Virus record (IMG/VR): IMGVR_UViG_3300035703_002616
Coordinates: 1 to 27,267 of that record
Source: a virus
DNA: 27,267 nucleotides
Strand: one strand, 5' to 3'
In this document: positions 18,101 through 26,000 of the stretch, piece after piece
How positions within the stretch are numbered: position 1 is the stretch's first letter
How the letters are laid out: each line of letters opens with the position of its first letter
Made by a program: the position numbers and the translations under genes
The notes under the pieces: generated by a model
Databases searched by the model: none
What the model was told of the DNA's origin: nothing
Seen by the model: only the letters and a program-made list of their open reading frames with translations

Positions 18101-18415
18101 GATGAAATAGTTGGTATAGCAACATCATTTATTGATGGTGTTTATCGTGTAGAATTAGTTTCACCACCATCTAGTGGAATTGTCACTGTAACTTGTCATT
18201 TCCAACCAGTTCAACTCTCTCCTGGTGCTGGTGAGGCTCCAATTGAAGTTGGGCTAGTGACTTCTAAGTATTATGGAAATTACTCCTGGAGTAAAATCTA
18301 TGATTATCAGAATAGACAAAGATTATCTCCATTTTCTTTTGCAGTTAATACCTTAAATGGAATAACTGGAATTGAGAGTGGCCCTCAACTTTATAGAACT
18401 AAATCATTAAAATAG
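6191..18415 (+). CDS. giant 4074-residue baseplate protein at the gp7 position, with YHYH and propeller-like regions
   Basis: Probable virion structural protein, inferred to take the gp7 place in the wedge from its position between gp6 and gp8; T4 gp7 is only 1032 residues, and sequence similarity to it is not evident by eye. The N-terminus (FLSQYYLSLEYP, then YHFLPGF and YKAKGTDLSFSILFNILFG, about 170-225) and the C-terminus (GNYSWSKIYDYQNRQRLSPF) are of the kind found in large cyanophage structural proteins. In order: a YHYH-family domain at 1130-1230 (HSPILGWAYDGNPIYGPYG, H1135); a tandem pair of about 70 residues at 2634-2777; GPTGPEG near 2941; a seven-fold propeller-like repeat at 3535-3823. 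About fifteen Gly-rich GxGY modules and seven or more 'HNF.tGd.i.Y' modules fill the rest, so it is probably an extended beta-rich fibrous protein. No signal peptide or membrane segment. Its frame is uninterrupted over 12.2 kb. ATG 6191 follows the gp6 stop by one base, so translation is probably coupled. Confidence 0.9.
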   Translation: MAEIKRVKIQNIIETQIPEFLNYDNPLFKEFLSQYYLSLEYPTGIIDIAENIDSYKTIEKVFDQEDFYNKNNPCILSSELDSISSVINVNHTVGFSDKYGLLKIDNEIITYTGITTNSFTGCIRGFSGLSENDNKELVFSSTESTTHQKDSTVININLQFSSKLFEKFKYHFLPGFEGRDFVQDLDIDSILVAAREFYKAKGTDLSFSILFNILFGKEASVINPSDYIAVPSSNSYLNTKNILVEKISTGNVLDLRGKTIYQNIDGKLSSASIYNIEYRLIDGKEFYEFHLDPETIIGEFKTTKKTIITEKVFSGIGSTSIDVDSTIGFENESTIVVKSNLIETPLYLNYKSKTLNQFLQVDSPLYDLNPGDLVIEDNFAYVTSEESVIQFRICNTISDVDVNNTIGLREGDKIKVLSLGDSIDNRPEFLNWNYNVSGIGFSVGKAQSFNILDLNNINYGVSNTYIDQSEENLYVSSSGFPEYKFTGNNRLNIFTRTSPETITTNQPHNFESGEMVYVGVSTISGIKNGYYFVSKVDNNSIKLSFSNFDNFNDNFIQFNDGSYTISVVKSGYEDKNSSNYVKKVKEQNLFKKIPLKRYSESISKIDSDTLSGPIGILNNGVQLYSPKVLNQSIYYGRIENISIVSNGNNYDVINPPKIKISSTSGNGAVSHVNVSGSIDEIKVVSPGIGFLEKPKITVTGGNGSNAILDSNFVKERVISEFNAFSGVDTNLDSITFLNNHNFITGDELIYNNNSNVSVSPLQNNSKYFAGVVSPTTIKLYSNQLDSYSGINTVSISGIGTGYHNFKTVEFKNTINKIYVINGGDNYSNKFINILTPENDTYYDKFGFTGINTSDSVLICKNHTFKDGDLIYYSFSGTSIGGISTTNQYYVKNIDSNSFKLSDAGSITSTPDKSNFNSQKYITLTSVGVGTHKFSYPPIKISFESNIGFTSTSISYPELLPIVLGSIESIQLENPGVGYGSPDIINFNNPPVVEIEKESSQAVLRPIVNNGSITEVQILNSGSGYLNDTYIEIIGSGKYAEVIPNIINGKIDSVKIINRGIGYDNKITFIIKRRGSDAKFFSNLTEWRINQVNKLNSVINTDDNKGLLLPSQNEDFGLEYAAFFPKVSVQETPISHSPILGWAYDGNPIYGPYGYENLDGSGNIIKLKSGYKIKDILSNSLRPDKSNGFFIDDYEYSIDSDSDLDEYNGRFCVTPEYPNGIYAYFCNLDENDNNSFPYVIGNYFKNNRIKENYLKSFNQKDLDISSLNLIRNTNPYFKKDSSYSYLQDIDSKYNQEYIIKKILPSSIDSVLIYEPGENYQVNDRIITNNTGTEGKGFDSFVSRISGKPLESFSVGINTINSISFYNIGQTFVGISTIPHGLLSSEIIEIEDLSSTEFNFIKGKKLISVSQRETNVVEDIQPQSTTGEITNIKVNDISGFDIDDYIKINNETVQIIGINQTLNELIIRRNQSFLGIHTSPTVASLLPKKFTFIEESIPNITSIFNNQKVYFNATNSIGIGTTGTYNYKNVGIKTVYGGLVSSNQSVVAINTSLLSVGDYISGTHISAGTAVTSIGIGSIGINPAHTYSGVGIATVLIDVQRSVYDYFIPEKSIYLPKHNFYTGQELLYKKGSTGIGISVSNNPNDVAFELNNQIVYAVNYGENFLGISTIGFTSTSGIGTNYNSLYFKTPPNNIGKDHSLTTNYPIITANANSYTSTIQTKENHGLLTNDLIRFEYTPSFIEEIILRYDSYNKKITSGLFNFSPLTVNTSNNKITIGNNSFNTGDKIVYYTNGGNVIGGLSDKKTYFIIKESKDSIRLSNYKSDALVGIGISVTSTGTGTHSFAKINPQIKVTKGNIIKFTLENISNMKLVLYKDSEFLYKINEINYILPNGSYQLQTNNKDIPKEFYYNLIPLNGSEISQDKEVYNANKIVSQVNVYTIKDYSVIKITDKSFKINLPQTPEILSISNLNEIIYSTNSKSAYGPIFDLTVTFGGKGYKKLPKITRVESILGSNSILKPSSNNIGKIELLELTKNSFDYPTDNTLLPKLSVPAICEISKISRIGSIDIINFGRNYNAKPTLKVVGRDDIMLSANIQGGSVVSVDVIQNANDLFVPLDIISTRNSNGYDIDEIVVGSGGTSVTLELINSDIQRYPLINSGYGSTITNFPFSVGDEIFIERCNIEETNKSNFNSVDYNYKFFTVIGINTGNSTVTYSTDNVSNNFGTYQNDFGYGYVVNKKDMASFKMNLSDDLSYLSGEKVLSTNFKATVMENGWDNELNELRLIDCVGSLKVGDKLYGEKSKLNGEIKNINQFSLRSSLGVLRNKITYKQINNSLTNDYLIRIEDNDYYQKFAYSIKSEVPYDDWKEPVRSLNHPSGFKEFSDYNLVSKPTNGKSKTLKISPIDLKVDLSVNIDNYESLYSKSNVCLVTEDNIFEDGSIENVLIGSESANVSGIGITQAKGLFLSPYILNKTNKVLSIDDISDQFTGIVTTSGGKIVGISSFKLKNNDTPIFYKEFAANNSNIVKLDSNSFFLQNHNFQTGQKLKYTSPVGNEIGIKTTNLVESSIININQNGNVSVSSTDSSIIMQIGSGIGSAVYENGYNIGITTTIIGISSNAPSGVTYSIFGSVDPFIPSTAITGIGTGARFTVLITYNGSGSPLSTSIVLRDGGSGYAVGDTVSIAGTYFYGATPTNDLSFVVSKVSSTKVISAANATFSNVSSTSITGIGSSAIFNVKRGADGSITSTEIVDGGVGYALTDKIKIVGNLIGGATPQDDYVFSPTILGTNKLPKTVYVSKLNDAQFKVSGISSLIADSELDIVNLGIGTHSFEYVGSNESSLILIDNIIQSPIYRRNIYTTLANSVSIGSTVIYVSSGINSITKIDKLKINDEILNIISVGIGSTNSIEVERAFFGSEEKNHNIGDTVSVIRGDYNIQKDVIYFSTPPYGPTGPEGFKINSTFQGRVFSRSFDDLTQPNDKNIILDDISVDFTGIAATNFILKSNNSTVVGIFTNTNGSGTDINNNPFILINNISQVSRDDFIIDTPNQNTIKFIGGAPSAGKIIKLGLSSSFGYQPLIGAAATVSVSAAGTISNVYLNGYGSGYRTAPIVSISSTVGSGAIITSSIGAGGTITGLSITNAGSGYTTAGITEVMIPIPSNYSDIPLSYASGNTGLGTNAKVSVQVGSGSSIIQFNIEEPGIGYKVGDVLVAPGITTNPNSPSFTELKFTVEEVFTDKFSGFYPGQFIQFEDISKFFNGKKRKFTLYYKVNNVPEIITLKSQDGTDFDLNKNMFVFVNDILQEPIKSYVFTGNRIIFKEAPKQNSKCNILFYRGSSLDVSEVDPPKTIKSGDEIQILENAFVSDDISQFERVVKKINSTDDFDTFTYDSLGINPDPTAARPLKWTKQTKDRIINGVLYSKERPSLKSNIYPSTNVIKPVSKTDSEIYVENAFPLFSGVDLLTEDSRDVSIVENRSISPGILTAVVSASSTISSISIIDSGNGYLTNISPNVLVSSSALQIRDPFKNFNTSVGVSSIVNFKSIIINNNNHYIAVGSTNFVGLSTNGTQWSSYEIISGQNITYNSIAFTENNRYVSVGSSGKIYSSVGIGTTFNSWEEVKKFKLSGSIGVGNETYNEFNEYSEEFKSVSYSENLDLWVVVGSSKTTFYGVGAGTTTFFERTFSSQNLNSVANNNTVFSVVGVNGYIGVSTDAYDWSQVNQGLTNNSLNFVVWDSDRFIACGNNSTIITSQNGNSWSLINEVSPSSIDFVKIKPHSEGLYVALDINNDLYYSFNLKEWHLKKTGNFNDIIFNNSIGDYGRTVIVGSAGTSLYSDPVYNRASGIGSVTSGIITSIQITNEGFGYFESNLPSIIVESDTSKTETIYSVKVKGDYGTIIGINTFPQGTPGIGTTSPKVEFVLKSNYYDNLNLGIGYSSINTFADENNNPITYSQLSSGDYFVISNSSAKVKTGYNLVGITTLNGFDEIVGIATSFIDGVYRVELVSPPSSGIVTVTCHFQPVQLSPGAGEAPIEVGLVTSKYYGNYSWSKIYDYQNRQRLSPFSFAVNTLNGITGIESGPQLYRTKSLK
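14090..14522 (+). repeat. tandem duplication of about 70 codons inside the giant gene
   Basis: Residues 2634-2777 contain two successive copies of one unit. Each begins ITGIG..A.F.V, continues with DGG.GYA..D...I.G, and closes with GGATP..D or GATPTND, followed by a strand. Copy one contains ITGIGTGARFTV and GATPTNDLSFVV; copy two contains ITGIGSSAIFNV and GGATPQDDYVF. The DNA copies have diverged, so the duplication is not recent. Confidence 0.7.
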
Positions 18416-18416
18416 T

Positions 18417-18424
18417 AATAAATA
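18417..18424 (+). promoter_or_regulatory. cyanophage-type late promoter, AATAAATA, before gp8
   Basis: AATAAATA lies in the 30-base gap between the giant gene's stop (TAG 18413-18415) and the gp8 ATG at 18446, with the correct spacing to give a leader of about 15 bases. It is one of the few real gaps in this tightly packed region, which makes a promoter role plausible. It would start a gp8 and DUF4815 transcript. Confidence 0.65.
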
Positions 18425-18445
18425 TAAAAAAAGTCTCAAATTAAA

Positions 18446-20014
18446 ATGTCTGCTATTATATCTGATCAGTTTAGGATATTAAATGCTGAAAATTTTGTAA
18501 AAAGTTTTGTTTCTGTTGGCAATTCCAATAGTTATTATACTTTTATTGGTCAACCAAATTCTAACAACCCACAAGCAAATGGTCTTTCCACTTGGGGATC
18601 TGGAGTTCCCCCTCTCGATGGGTTTAAAGAGGAAAATGAAATAAAAGAAACAATTATTGCCCTAAAAAAAATTACTTCCAGTGATGTTAGACGAGTAATT
18701 AGAAAAGTTAATTGGACAGCAGGAACAATTTATGAAATGTATAGAAATGACTATTCAATTTATAATTTGAGTCCTATTACAAATTCTTCTAGTTTATATG
18801 ATTGTAACTATTATGTAGTGAATCAAAATCTTCAGGTTTATTTGTGTTTAAATAATGGTTATTCTCCTGATAATTTAAAAGGAAAAGCATCTTTAGATGA
18901 ACCATCATTTGTTGATTTAGATCCAAGACCAGCAGGTGATAGTGGAGATGGATATATTTGGAAATATTTGTTTACAATAAAACCATCAGAAATTATTAAA
19001 TTTGATACAGTTGAATATATTCCAGTGCCAGAAAACTGGGGAGAAGTTGGAGAATCTATTTCAATTAAAAATAATGCAATTGATGGAAAAATAGAAACAG
19101 TTTTGATTAATAGTTATGGAAATAATTATTCTTCAACATTATCAAAAAGAACTTTTACGAATATTCCGATTTTAGGTGATGGATTTGGAGGAAAAGTAAC
19201 TATTACTTTAGACTCTTCCGGAAAAGTTTCTGATGTTTTTGTTTCTGATGGTGGTTATGGTTATACAATGGGTTATGTTGATTTTAAACCAGGTTCAACT
19301 GGTGTAGCATCAGATTTACAAAATAATGGAACAATTGCTTCTTTTTCTGTTATAATTCCACCGAAAGGAGGTCACGGATATGATATTTATAGAGAACTTG
19401 GTTCATACAGGGTATTAATATATTCCAGATATATTACAGACCCATCAAATCCGGATACAATTTTAGGTAATGATTTTGCTAGGGTTGGTATTATTAAAAA
19501 CCCAACAGTATCTGGAAGTAATGTAGAAATATTAACAACATCTGAAGTAAGTGCATTAAATTCATTAAAGTTAACGGGTGCTGCTGTTTCAACAACAACT
19601 TATGCAGTTGACTCCGTAATTAAGCAAACAGTAGGAACAGGAATAACAGCAATTGGATTTGTTGCTTCTTGGGATAATATTACTGGTGTATTAAAGTATT
19701 ATCAACCAGTTGGATTAGCAACTGCTGGTGTAAATTATACTATTAACTCATTTTCCACCTCAATCTCAACTGGTGGGTCACTGCAAATATCTGGAGCAGC
19801 AATAGGATCAAATTTGAATATTGATAACTCTTTTAATGGATCTAGTGTAGTGATAAATAGTAGGACATATCAACTTGGTAGTAACTTTATTTCTGGAATT
19901 TCTTCTTCAGAATATAACAAAAAGTCCGGAGAGATTATTTATATAGATAATAGACAGCCAATACCAAGATCGGCAAATCAAAAAGAAGATATCAAAATCG
20001 TTTTGGAGTTTTAA
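18446..20014 (+). CDS. 8: baseplate wedge protein gp8 with a large insertion
   Basis: Peripheral baseplate wedge protein; in T4 gp8 is a dimer that binds the gp6-gp7 wedge next to gp10. The gp8 signature is clear: GDGYIWKYLFTIKPS (167-181), matching T4 GDGYVWEYLFEIPPD, an FARVGIIKNP segment (344-353) matching the RQISIITNP region, and the C-terminal SGEIIYIDNRQPIPRSANQK (494-513), matching T4 SGEMIYMENRPPI. At 522 residues it is nearly 190 longer than T4 gp8 (334). The extra length lies mainly around 205-300, which carries GxGY-type modules (SYGNNY, SDGGYGYTMGY), and around 355-490. No Shine-Dalgarno is evident before ATG 18446. The next gene starts six bases after its stop. Confidence 0.93.
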   Translation: MSAIISDQFRILNAENFVKSFVSVGNSNSYYTFIGQPNSNNPQANGLSTWGSGVPPLDGFKEENEIKETIIALKKITSSDVRRVIRKVNWTAGTIYEMYRNDYSIYNLSPITNSSSLYDCNYYVVNQNLQVYLCLNNGYSPDNLKGKASLDEPSFVDLDPRPAGDSGDGYIWKYLFTIKPSEIIKFDTVEYIPVPENWGEVGESISIKNNAIDGKIETVLINSYGNNYSSTLSKRTFTNIPILGDGFGGKVTITLDSSGKVSDVFVSDGGYGYTMGYVDFKPGSTGVASDLQNNGTIASFSVIIPPKGGHGYDIYRELGSYRVLIYSRYITDPSNPDTILGNDFARVGIIKNPTVSGSNVEILTTSEVSALNSLKLTGAAVSTTTYAVDSVIKQTVGTGITAIGFVASWDNITGVLKYYQPVGLATAGVNYTINSFSTSISTGGSLQISGAAIGSNLNIDNSFNGSSVVINSRTYQLGSNFISGISSSEYNKKSGEIIYIDNRQPIPRSANQKEDIKIVLEF

Positions 20015-20020
20015 TCTAAA

Positions 20021-23000
20021 ATGCCACAAAATATTAACTTAAATGTAACCCCTTATAATGATGATTTTGATGCCACTAAAGGTTATCAAAGAGTTTTATT
20101 TAAGCCGGGAACTCCAATACAGTCAAGAGAGTTAACAACTTTACAAACTATACTTCAAGACCAAATTGAAAAATTTGGAAAACATTTCTTCAAAGAAGGA
20201 TCAGTAGTAATTCCTGGACAATCATATTACGATCCAGAATACTATTGTGTTCAGGTGGATGAAAACCATTTGGGAATTCCCGTATCTGAATATATTAGCA
20301 ATTTAATAGGAAAGACCATTAAAGGGGAAACAAGTGGTGTTACGGCAAAGGTAGAAAATTATATAAAAAATACAGAATCTGATAACAATAATAATACACT
20401 TTATATAAAGTATCAAAGTTCTAGTGATATAGATTTTCAAACTAACACATTTATTGATGGTGAAAATTTAATAGTTACAGAATCAGTTGACTACTCTCTT
20501 GGTACTATTTCTGCAAATAGTTCTTTTGCGACAACAATTATTTCAGACTCAGTAAAGATAGGAAGTGCAGCAAAAATAGAAGAAGGTGTTTATTTTATAC
20601 GAGGATTTTTCCTAACCGTAAATAAACAAACTGTAATTTTAGACCAATATTCAAATACACCATCATATAGAGTTGGATTTTATGTTAATGAAGAACTGGC
20701 AGTAGCATCTAGAAAATATTCAGATCTATTTGATAATGCACAAGGTTTTTCAAATTATTCTGCTCCAGGAGCAGATAGACTGAGAATAGAAGTATCATTA
20801 ATAAAAAAACAAATTAATGATTTTAATGATGAAAATTTTATAGAGATTCTCCGTATTGAAAATGGAATTTTACAAAAATTTGTAGATGAAACTAATTATA
20901 GTTTAATTAGAGACGAACTTGCAAAAAGAACTTTTGATGAATCCGGTGACTATTGTGTAACTCCATTTTCTTTAAAATTAAGAGAAAGTTTAAATGATAG
21001 AATTGGAAATAATGGAATTTATTTACCAACACAAAAAACTTCACAAGGCAATCAACCATCAGAAAATTTAGCAACTATTACTATAAGTCCAGGAAAGGCT
21101 TATGTTAGGGGATATGAAGTAACTACCATTAATTCTGTATTTGCAGATTACCAAAAACCAAGAGATACCCAAAAATTCAAAAATCAGTCTATTCCATTTT
21201 CTCTGGGAAAACAATTTTTAATTAATAATGTATATGGTTCAAAACCAATTGGCATTTCAACTTTATCTACTATAAAACTATATTCAGACAGAACTATCAC
21301 TTTTGGTGTTTCTTCAGGAGAAGAAATTGGTTCTGCTAGAATTTATAATTTAAAATTAAAAAATGCTGAATATAAGGATGCTACATCTCAATTTGAATGT
21401 TCAATTTATGATGCTCAAACATATACAAAATTAACTTTAAATACGAGTTCTACAATTGATTCATCTTCGTTTATTCAAGGAAAAAGTAGTGGTGCCTCTG
21501 GTTATTTGGTTGAATCTGTTTCTAACTCAAATGTATTAAAATTATATCAAGTTTCCGGTTCATTTATTGAAGATGAACAAATTTTAGTAAATGACTCTGA
21601 AGTGAACCGATCAATTTCAGAAGTAAAAGATTATAGTTTATTTGATGTTCATAGAATTTTTTCTCCAGCATCGGGAATAGGTGGAACATTTAGTGCCGAT
21701 TTAGTTCTAGATGTTCCATATTATATGTCAGAACCTGGAACTAACTATACAATTAGTTCCACTGGAACAGTGACTAGTTCAAAAGAATTTGTTGGAGTAT
21801 CTGTTGGTGATATTGTTTCATATACTAAAAAGTTTGAAACAGTTCCAACTTTTAATAAAGTAATTTCAATAGGACAAAATTTAAAAACAATTGGAATTAC
21901 TTCTACTACATCTGTTTCTGGAATATGCAGTGGATTACTTCCCCAATCAGACATTGAAACTTCTGATTTTAAAATTTTATCGTCTGATATAAAAAATATA
22001 AAAAATTCTTATCTTTATTCTGTTTTTCCTCATAATAATATTTCAAATATTGATCTTACAAATTCAAGCATAACAATAAAAAAATCATATTCAATTTCAG
22101 TTTCATCAAATTCATATTCGCAAACATTAGAAACTGACGAGAATTTAACTCTAGTCAAGTTTGATGAAGAAGATTATAGTTTGACATACAAAAATACTGG
22201 AGTTGTGGAAAGTTTAAACGATCAAAAATTAACAATTTCAGGAAGAACTATAACACTACAAAATCTTAGTATTTCTTCTGGTGATGCAGTTTTAACAGTT
22301 ACCTATACAAAATCAAATGCAAAAGTAAGAAAAAAAATATATAATAGAAATAACTCAATTACAATAAATAGGTCTTCACTAGAAAGATCTGGAATTTCAA
22401 CTGATGGTTTAACCTACAGTTCTGTTTATGGAACTAGAGTTCAAGACAAAGTAATATCATTAAATGTGTGCGATGTTGAATCTATTATAGGCATCTTTGA
22501 ATCTTCAACTACAAACAATCCATCACTACCAAAAGTTTCATTAATTAATCAAAGTAGAAATTTATTAAATGCAATTAAAGGTGAAAGAATTGTGGGGGAA
22601 ATTAGTAATTCTGTTGCTTCTTTTGTTGGACAACCTTCACTTAACGAAGTTGAATTTGTGTATTTAAATGACAGTAGATTTTTATCTTCGGAAAAAATAT
22701 TATTTGAAGAATCTGGAATAACTGCAAATGTCAATCTTGTCTATGTTGGGGATAGAAATATTAAAGATTCTTTTGAATTTGATAATGGACAAAGACAAGA
22801 ATACTATGATTTTTCTAGAATAGTTAGGAAGAAAGATGCAGAAAAACCAACTAGAAGAATTAAAGTAGTTTTTAATAATTACACAATAGATCCAACAGAT
22901 ACTGGTGATTTTGTTTCTGTAAGTTCTTATGATAATGATAGATATTCATATGATATTCCAAATATTGGTTTTATAAGAAATACTGATATTATTGACGTTA

Positions 23001-26000
23001 GACCAAGAGTTTCTCCATATTCTGGTAATAAGTCACCATTTGATTTTTCATCTAGAATATTTGAAACAGAAAATGGTTCATCTAGGGATGTTATATCAGA
23101 AAACAATAATATAGTTTTATCTTATGATGTTTATTTGCCAAGAATAGATAAAGTTTATTTAACAAAAGATGGTGTATTTTCAATTAAACAGGGAGTATCA
23201 TCATTAGATCCTAAACCACCAGAAAGTTTAAATTCTGCTTTAGAGATAGCAACAATTTATTCTCCAGCATATTTGTATAATCCAAATGATTCTAAAATAA
23301 TTACAAAGAATCACAAAAGATATACAATGAAAGATATTTCTGGACTAGAAGACAGAATATCAAATATAGAATATTACACATCTTTATCTTTACTTGAATT
23401 AGAAACTCAGAATCTTTTAATTAGAGATATATCAACTGGTCTTGATAGATTCAAATGTGGTTTTTTTGTAGACAACTTTAAATCACTTTTTGGTGGTGAT
23501 GTTGAAAATAATTTATTTAAATGTAGTATAGACACACAAAATGGAATTCTTAGACCTCAGCACTATACTACATCATTAGATTTAATTTTATATAATAGTG
23601 ATTTATTAAATTCTCCAAATATTGTTAAAAAAGGAGATTTACTATGCCTCAAATATGATGAAAGTGTTTATACAAAAAATGAATTTGCAACAAGAATAGA
23701 AAATGTAAATCCATTTAATACCGTAAATTGGATTGGAACAATTGAATTAAATCCTTCTTCAGATACTTGGGTAGATGAAATCAGAGATGCTAATGATAAC
23801 GGGATCATTAAATCTGAAGGTAATTATGATGCATTATTAACTAGTGGACTATTAGAAACACGTTGGAATACGTGGGAAACTAATTGGCTTGGAGAAAATA
23901 CTGTAGATGGCCCAATTTTAGGAAAAATTGAATTAAGTAAAAACGTATCTTCAACAAATTGGAAAAACGTTAGTAGTACAACAGGAAGAAGAAAACAAGT
24001 TAGAGATGTTACTACTACTACAGAAAATTTAAACTTCTTAGAAAAAACAACTATAAAAACTTTTAATCAAAAAAGAAGTGGAATACAGTATAATATATCA
24101 GAAAAATTTGATGAAATTTCTTTAGGTGAAAAAATAGTTTCTACTGATTTGATTTCAAAAATGAGATCAAGAAACATTGAAATCGTTGCTAAAGCATTAA
24201 AACCAAACACACAGATGTATGTATTTTTTGATAAAGTGGATATGACTTCATTCTTTGTTCCAAAATTATTACAAATTAAGAATGTAAGTGGAACTTTTAT
24301 TGTTGGAGAAAAAATAACTGGTAAATTAGAAAATTCGGATAGAAGTATTGTTTTTAGACTTGCACAATTAAATCACAAATATGGGCCATATAATAATCCA
24401 ACTGAAGTATATGCAGTAAATCCATATTCAATAACTGAAGGATTGGGAGCAAATTATTCTACAACATCTAGTATTTTAAATGTAGATACAGAAAGTTTGC
24501 AGATACAATCAAGTTCTGAATATTTTGGATCAGTTATTGAAGGAATGACATTAATTGGACAACAAAGTAAAGCAACAGCAGTTCTTACTAATCAAAAGAT
24601 AATTACAGATTCATCTGGAACAGTTATTGGTTCTCTTTTTATACCATCTTCATCGGACAATTCAGCAAATCCTTCCTTTAATACTGGAACAAAAACTTTA
24701 ACTTTAACTACCAGTCCAACTAATTTGCCAATTAATGGTTCTAGGGAAAGTTTAGCTGAAACCAATTTCACTTCATCGGGAATTATTAATACAGTAGTTG
24801 ATCAAACAATACAAATAAGAAATGCCAAAATAGAACCAAAGGAAGTATTTGATGAACTCCCACCAACAACAATTACCGAAATCGAGTTAGTTGCTAAAAA
24901 ATCTATAGACAGAGGTACAATCACACAATCAAGATGGGTAGATCCTCTTGCTCAATCATTTGAAGTAACAGAAAAACCTGGAATTTTTATAACAAAATGT
25001 GATGTATTTTTCAAGACTAAACCAATTAATTCGAATATTCCAGTTAGACTTCAAATTAGAACAATGCAAACTGGTCTTCCTACAGAAGAAATTTTACCAT
25101 TTTCTGAGGTATTTCTAGAACCAAGTAAAGTCAATATTTCTGATGATGGAAAAACAGAAACAACGTTTGAGTTTGAGTCTCCAGTATATTTGTCTGGTTC
25201 AACTTCTTATTCTATAGTATTGCTATCAGCATCAAATGAATATAATGTTTGGATTTCTAGAATGGGTGAGGAAGATATTTCAACAATTAACAGACCAGAC
25301 TCAGAAAAAATTATCGTTTCTCAACAACCAACACTTGGTTCACTATTCAAATCTCAAAATGGTGCCACTTGGGATCCAAGTCAATTGGAAGATTTAAAAT
25401 TTGTTCTCTATAAAGCAAATTTCACAATTCAACCAGGATCAATACAATTACATAATCCAGATTTAGATATCGGAAATGATCAAATTGCTTCATTGCCATC
25501 CAATCCAATATCTGCAAAATCAAAAACTAATTTGATTAATTTATCAAATGGTCTCAATAATACACAGCAAGGTTATTTAAGTCCAGGAATAACAATAACT
25601 CAAAATAATAATAGTAATTTTACTGGATCTTTTGTTAAAAAATTAGGTGCCATAGGAATTTCTTCAACATTAAGCATTGCAAATCCAGGAACTGGATATA
25701 CTTCCACATCAAAACTTTATACAAATATATTAACAAAATCAGTATCAGGCAATGGATTTGGTGCTAGAATTGACTTACAAATAGTTAATTCAGTCGCAGT
25801 TGCGGCAACTGTGACTCAAGGTGGTTCTGGATATTCTGAAGGAGATTTGTTGACTGTTGACTCAACAGAAACCGATGGTCTTGGCAAAAAACTAATTATA
25901 AGTATTCCAAATAATGCGGGAATTATATCTGCATATAATTCATTACTTGTTACCAATATACAGGGGTCACCTTTAATTGATCAAGTAAATCCAATTATAA

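Noticed and set aside
19852-19859. GATAAATA inside gp8 as a promoter for the DUF4815 gene
   Set aside because: The motif fits NATAAATA, but it is inside coding sequence about 160 bases from the next start, and more than ten such matches are expected by chance in this AT-rich window. AATAAATA at 22363-22370 within the DUF4815 gene is an example of a chance match.
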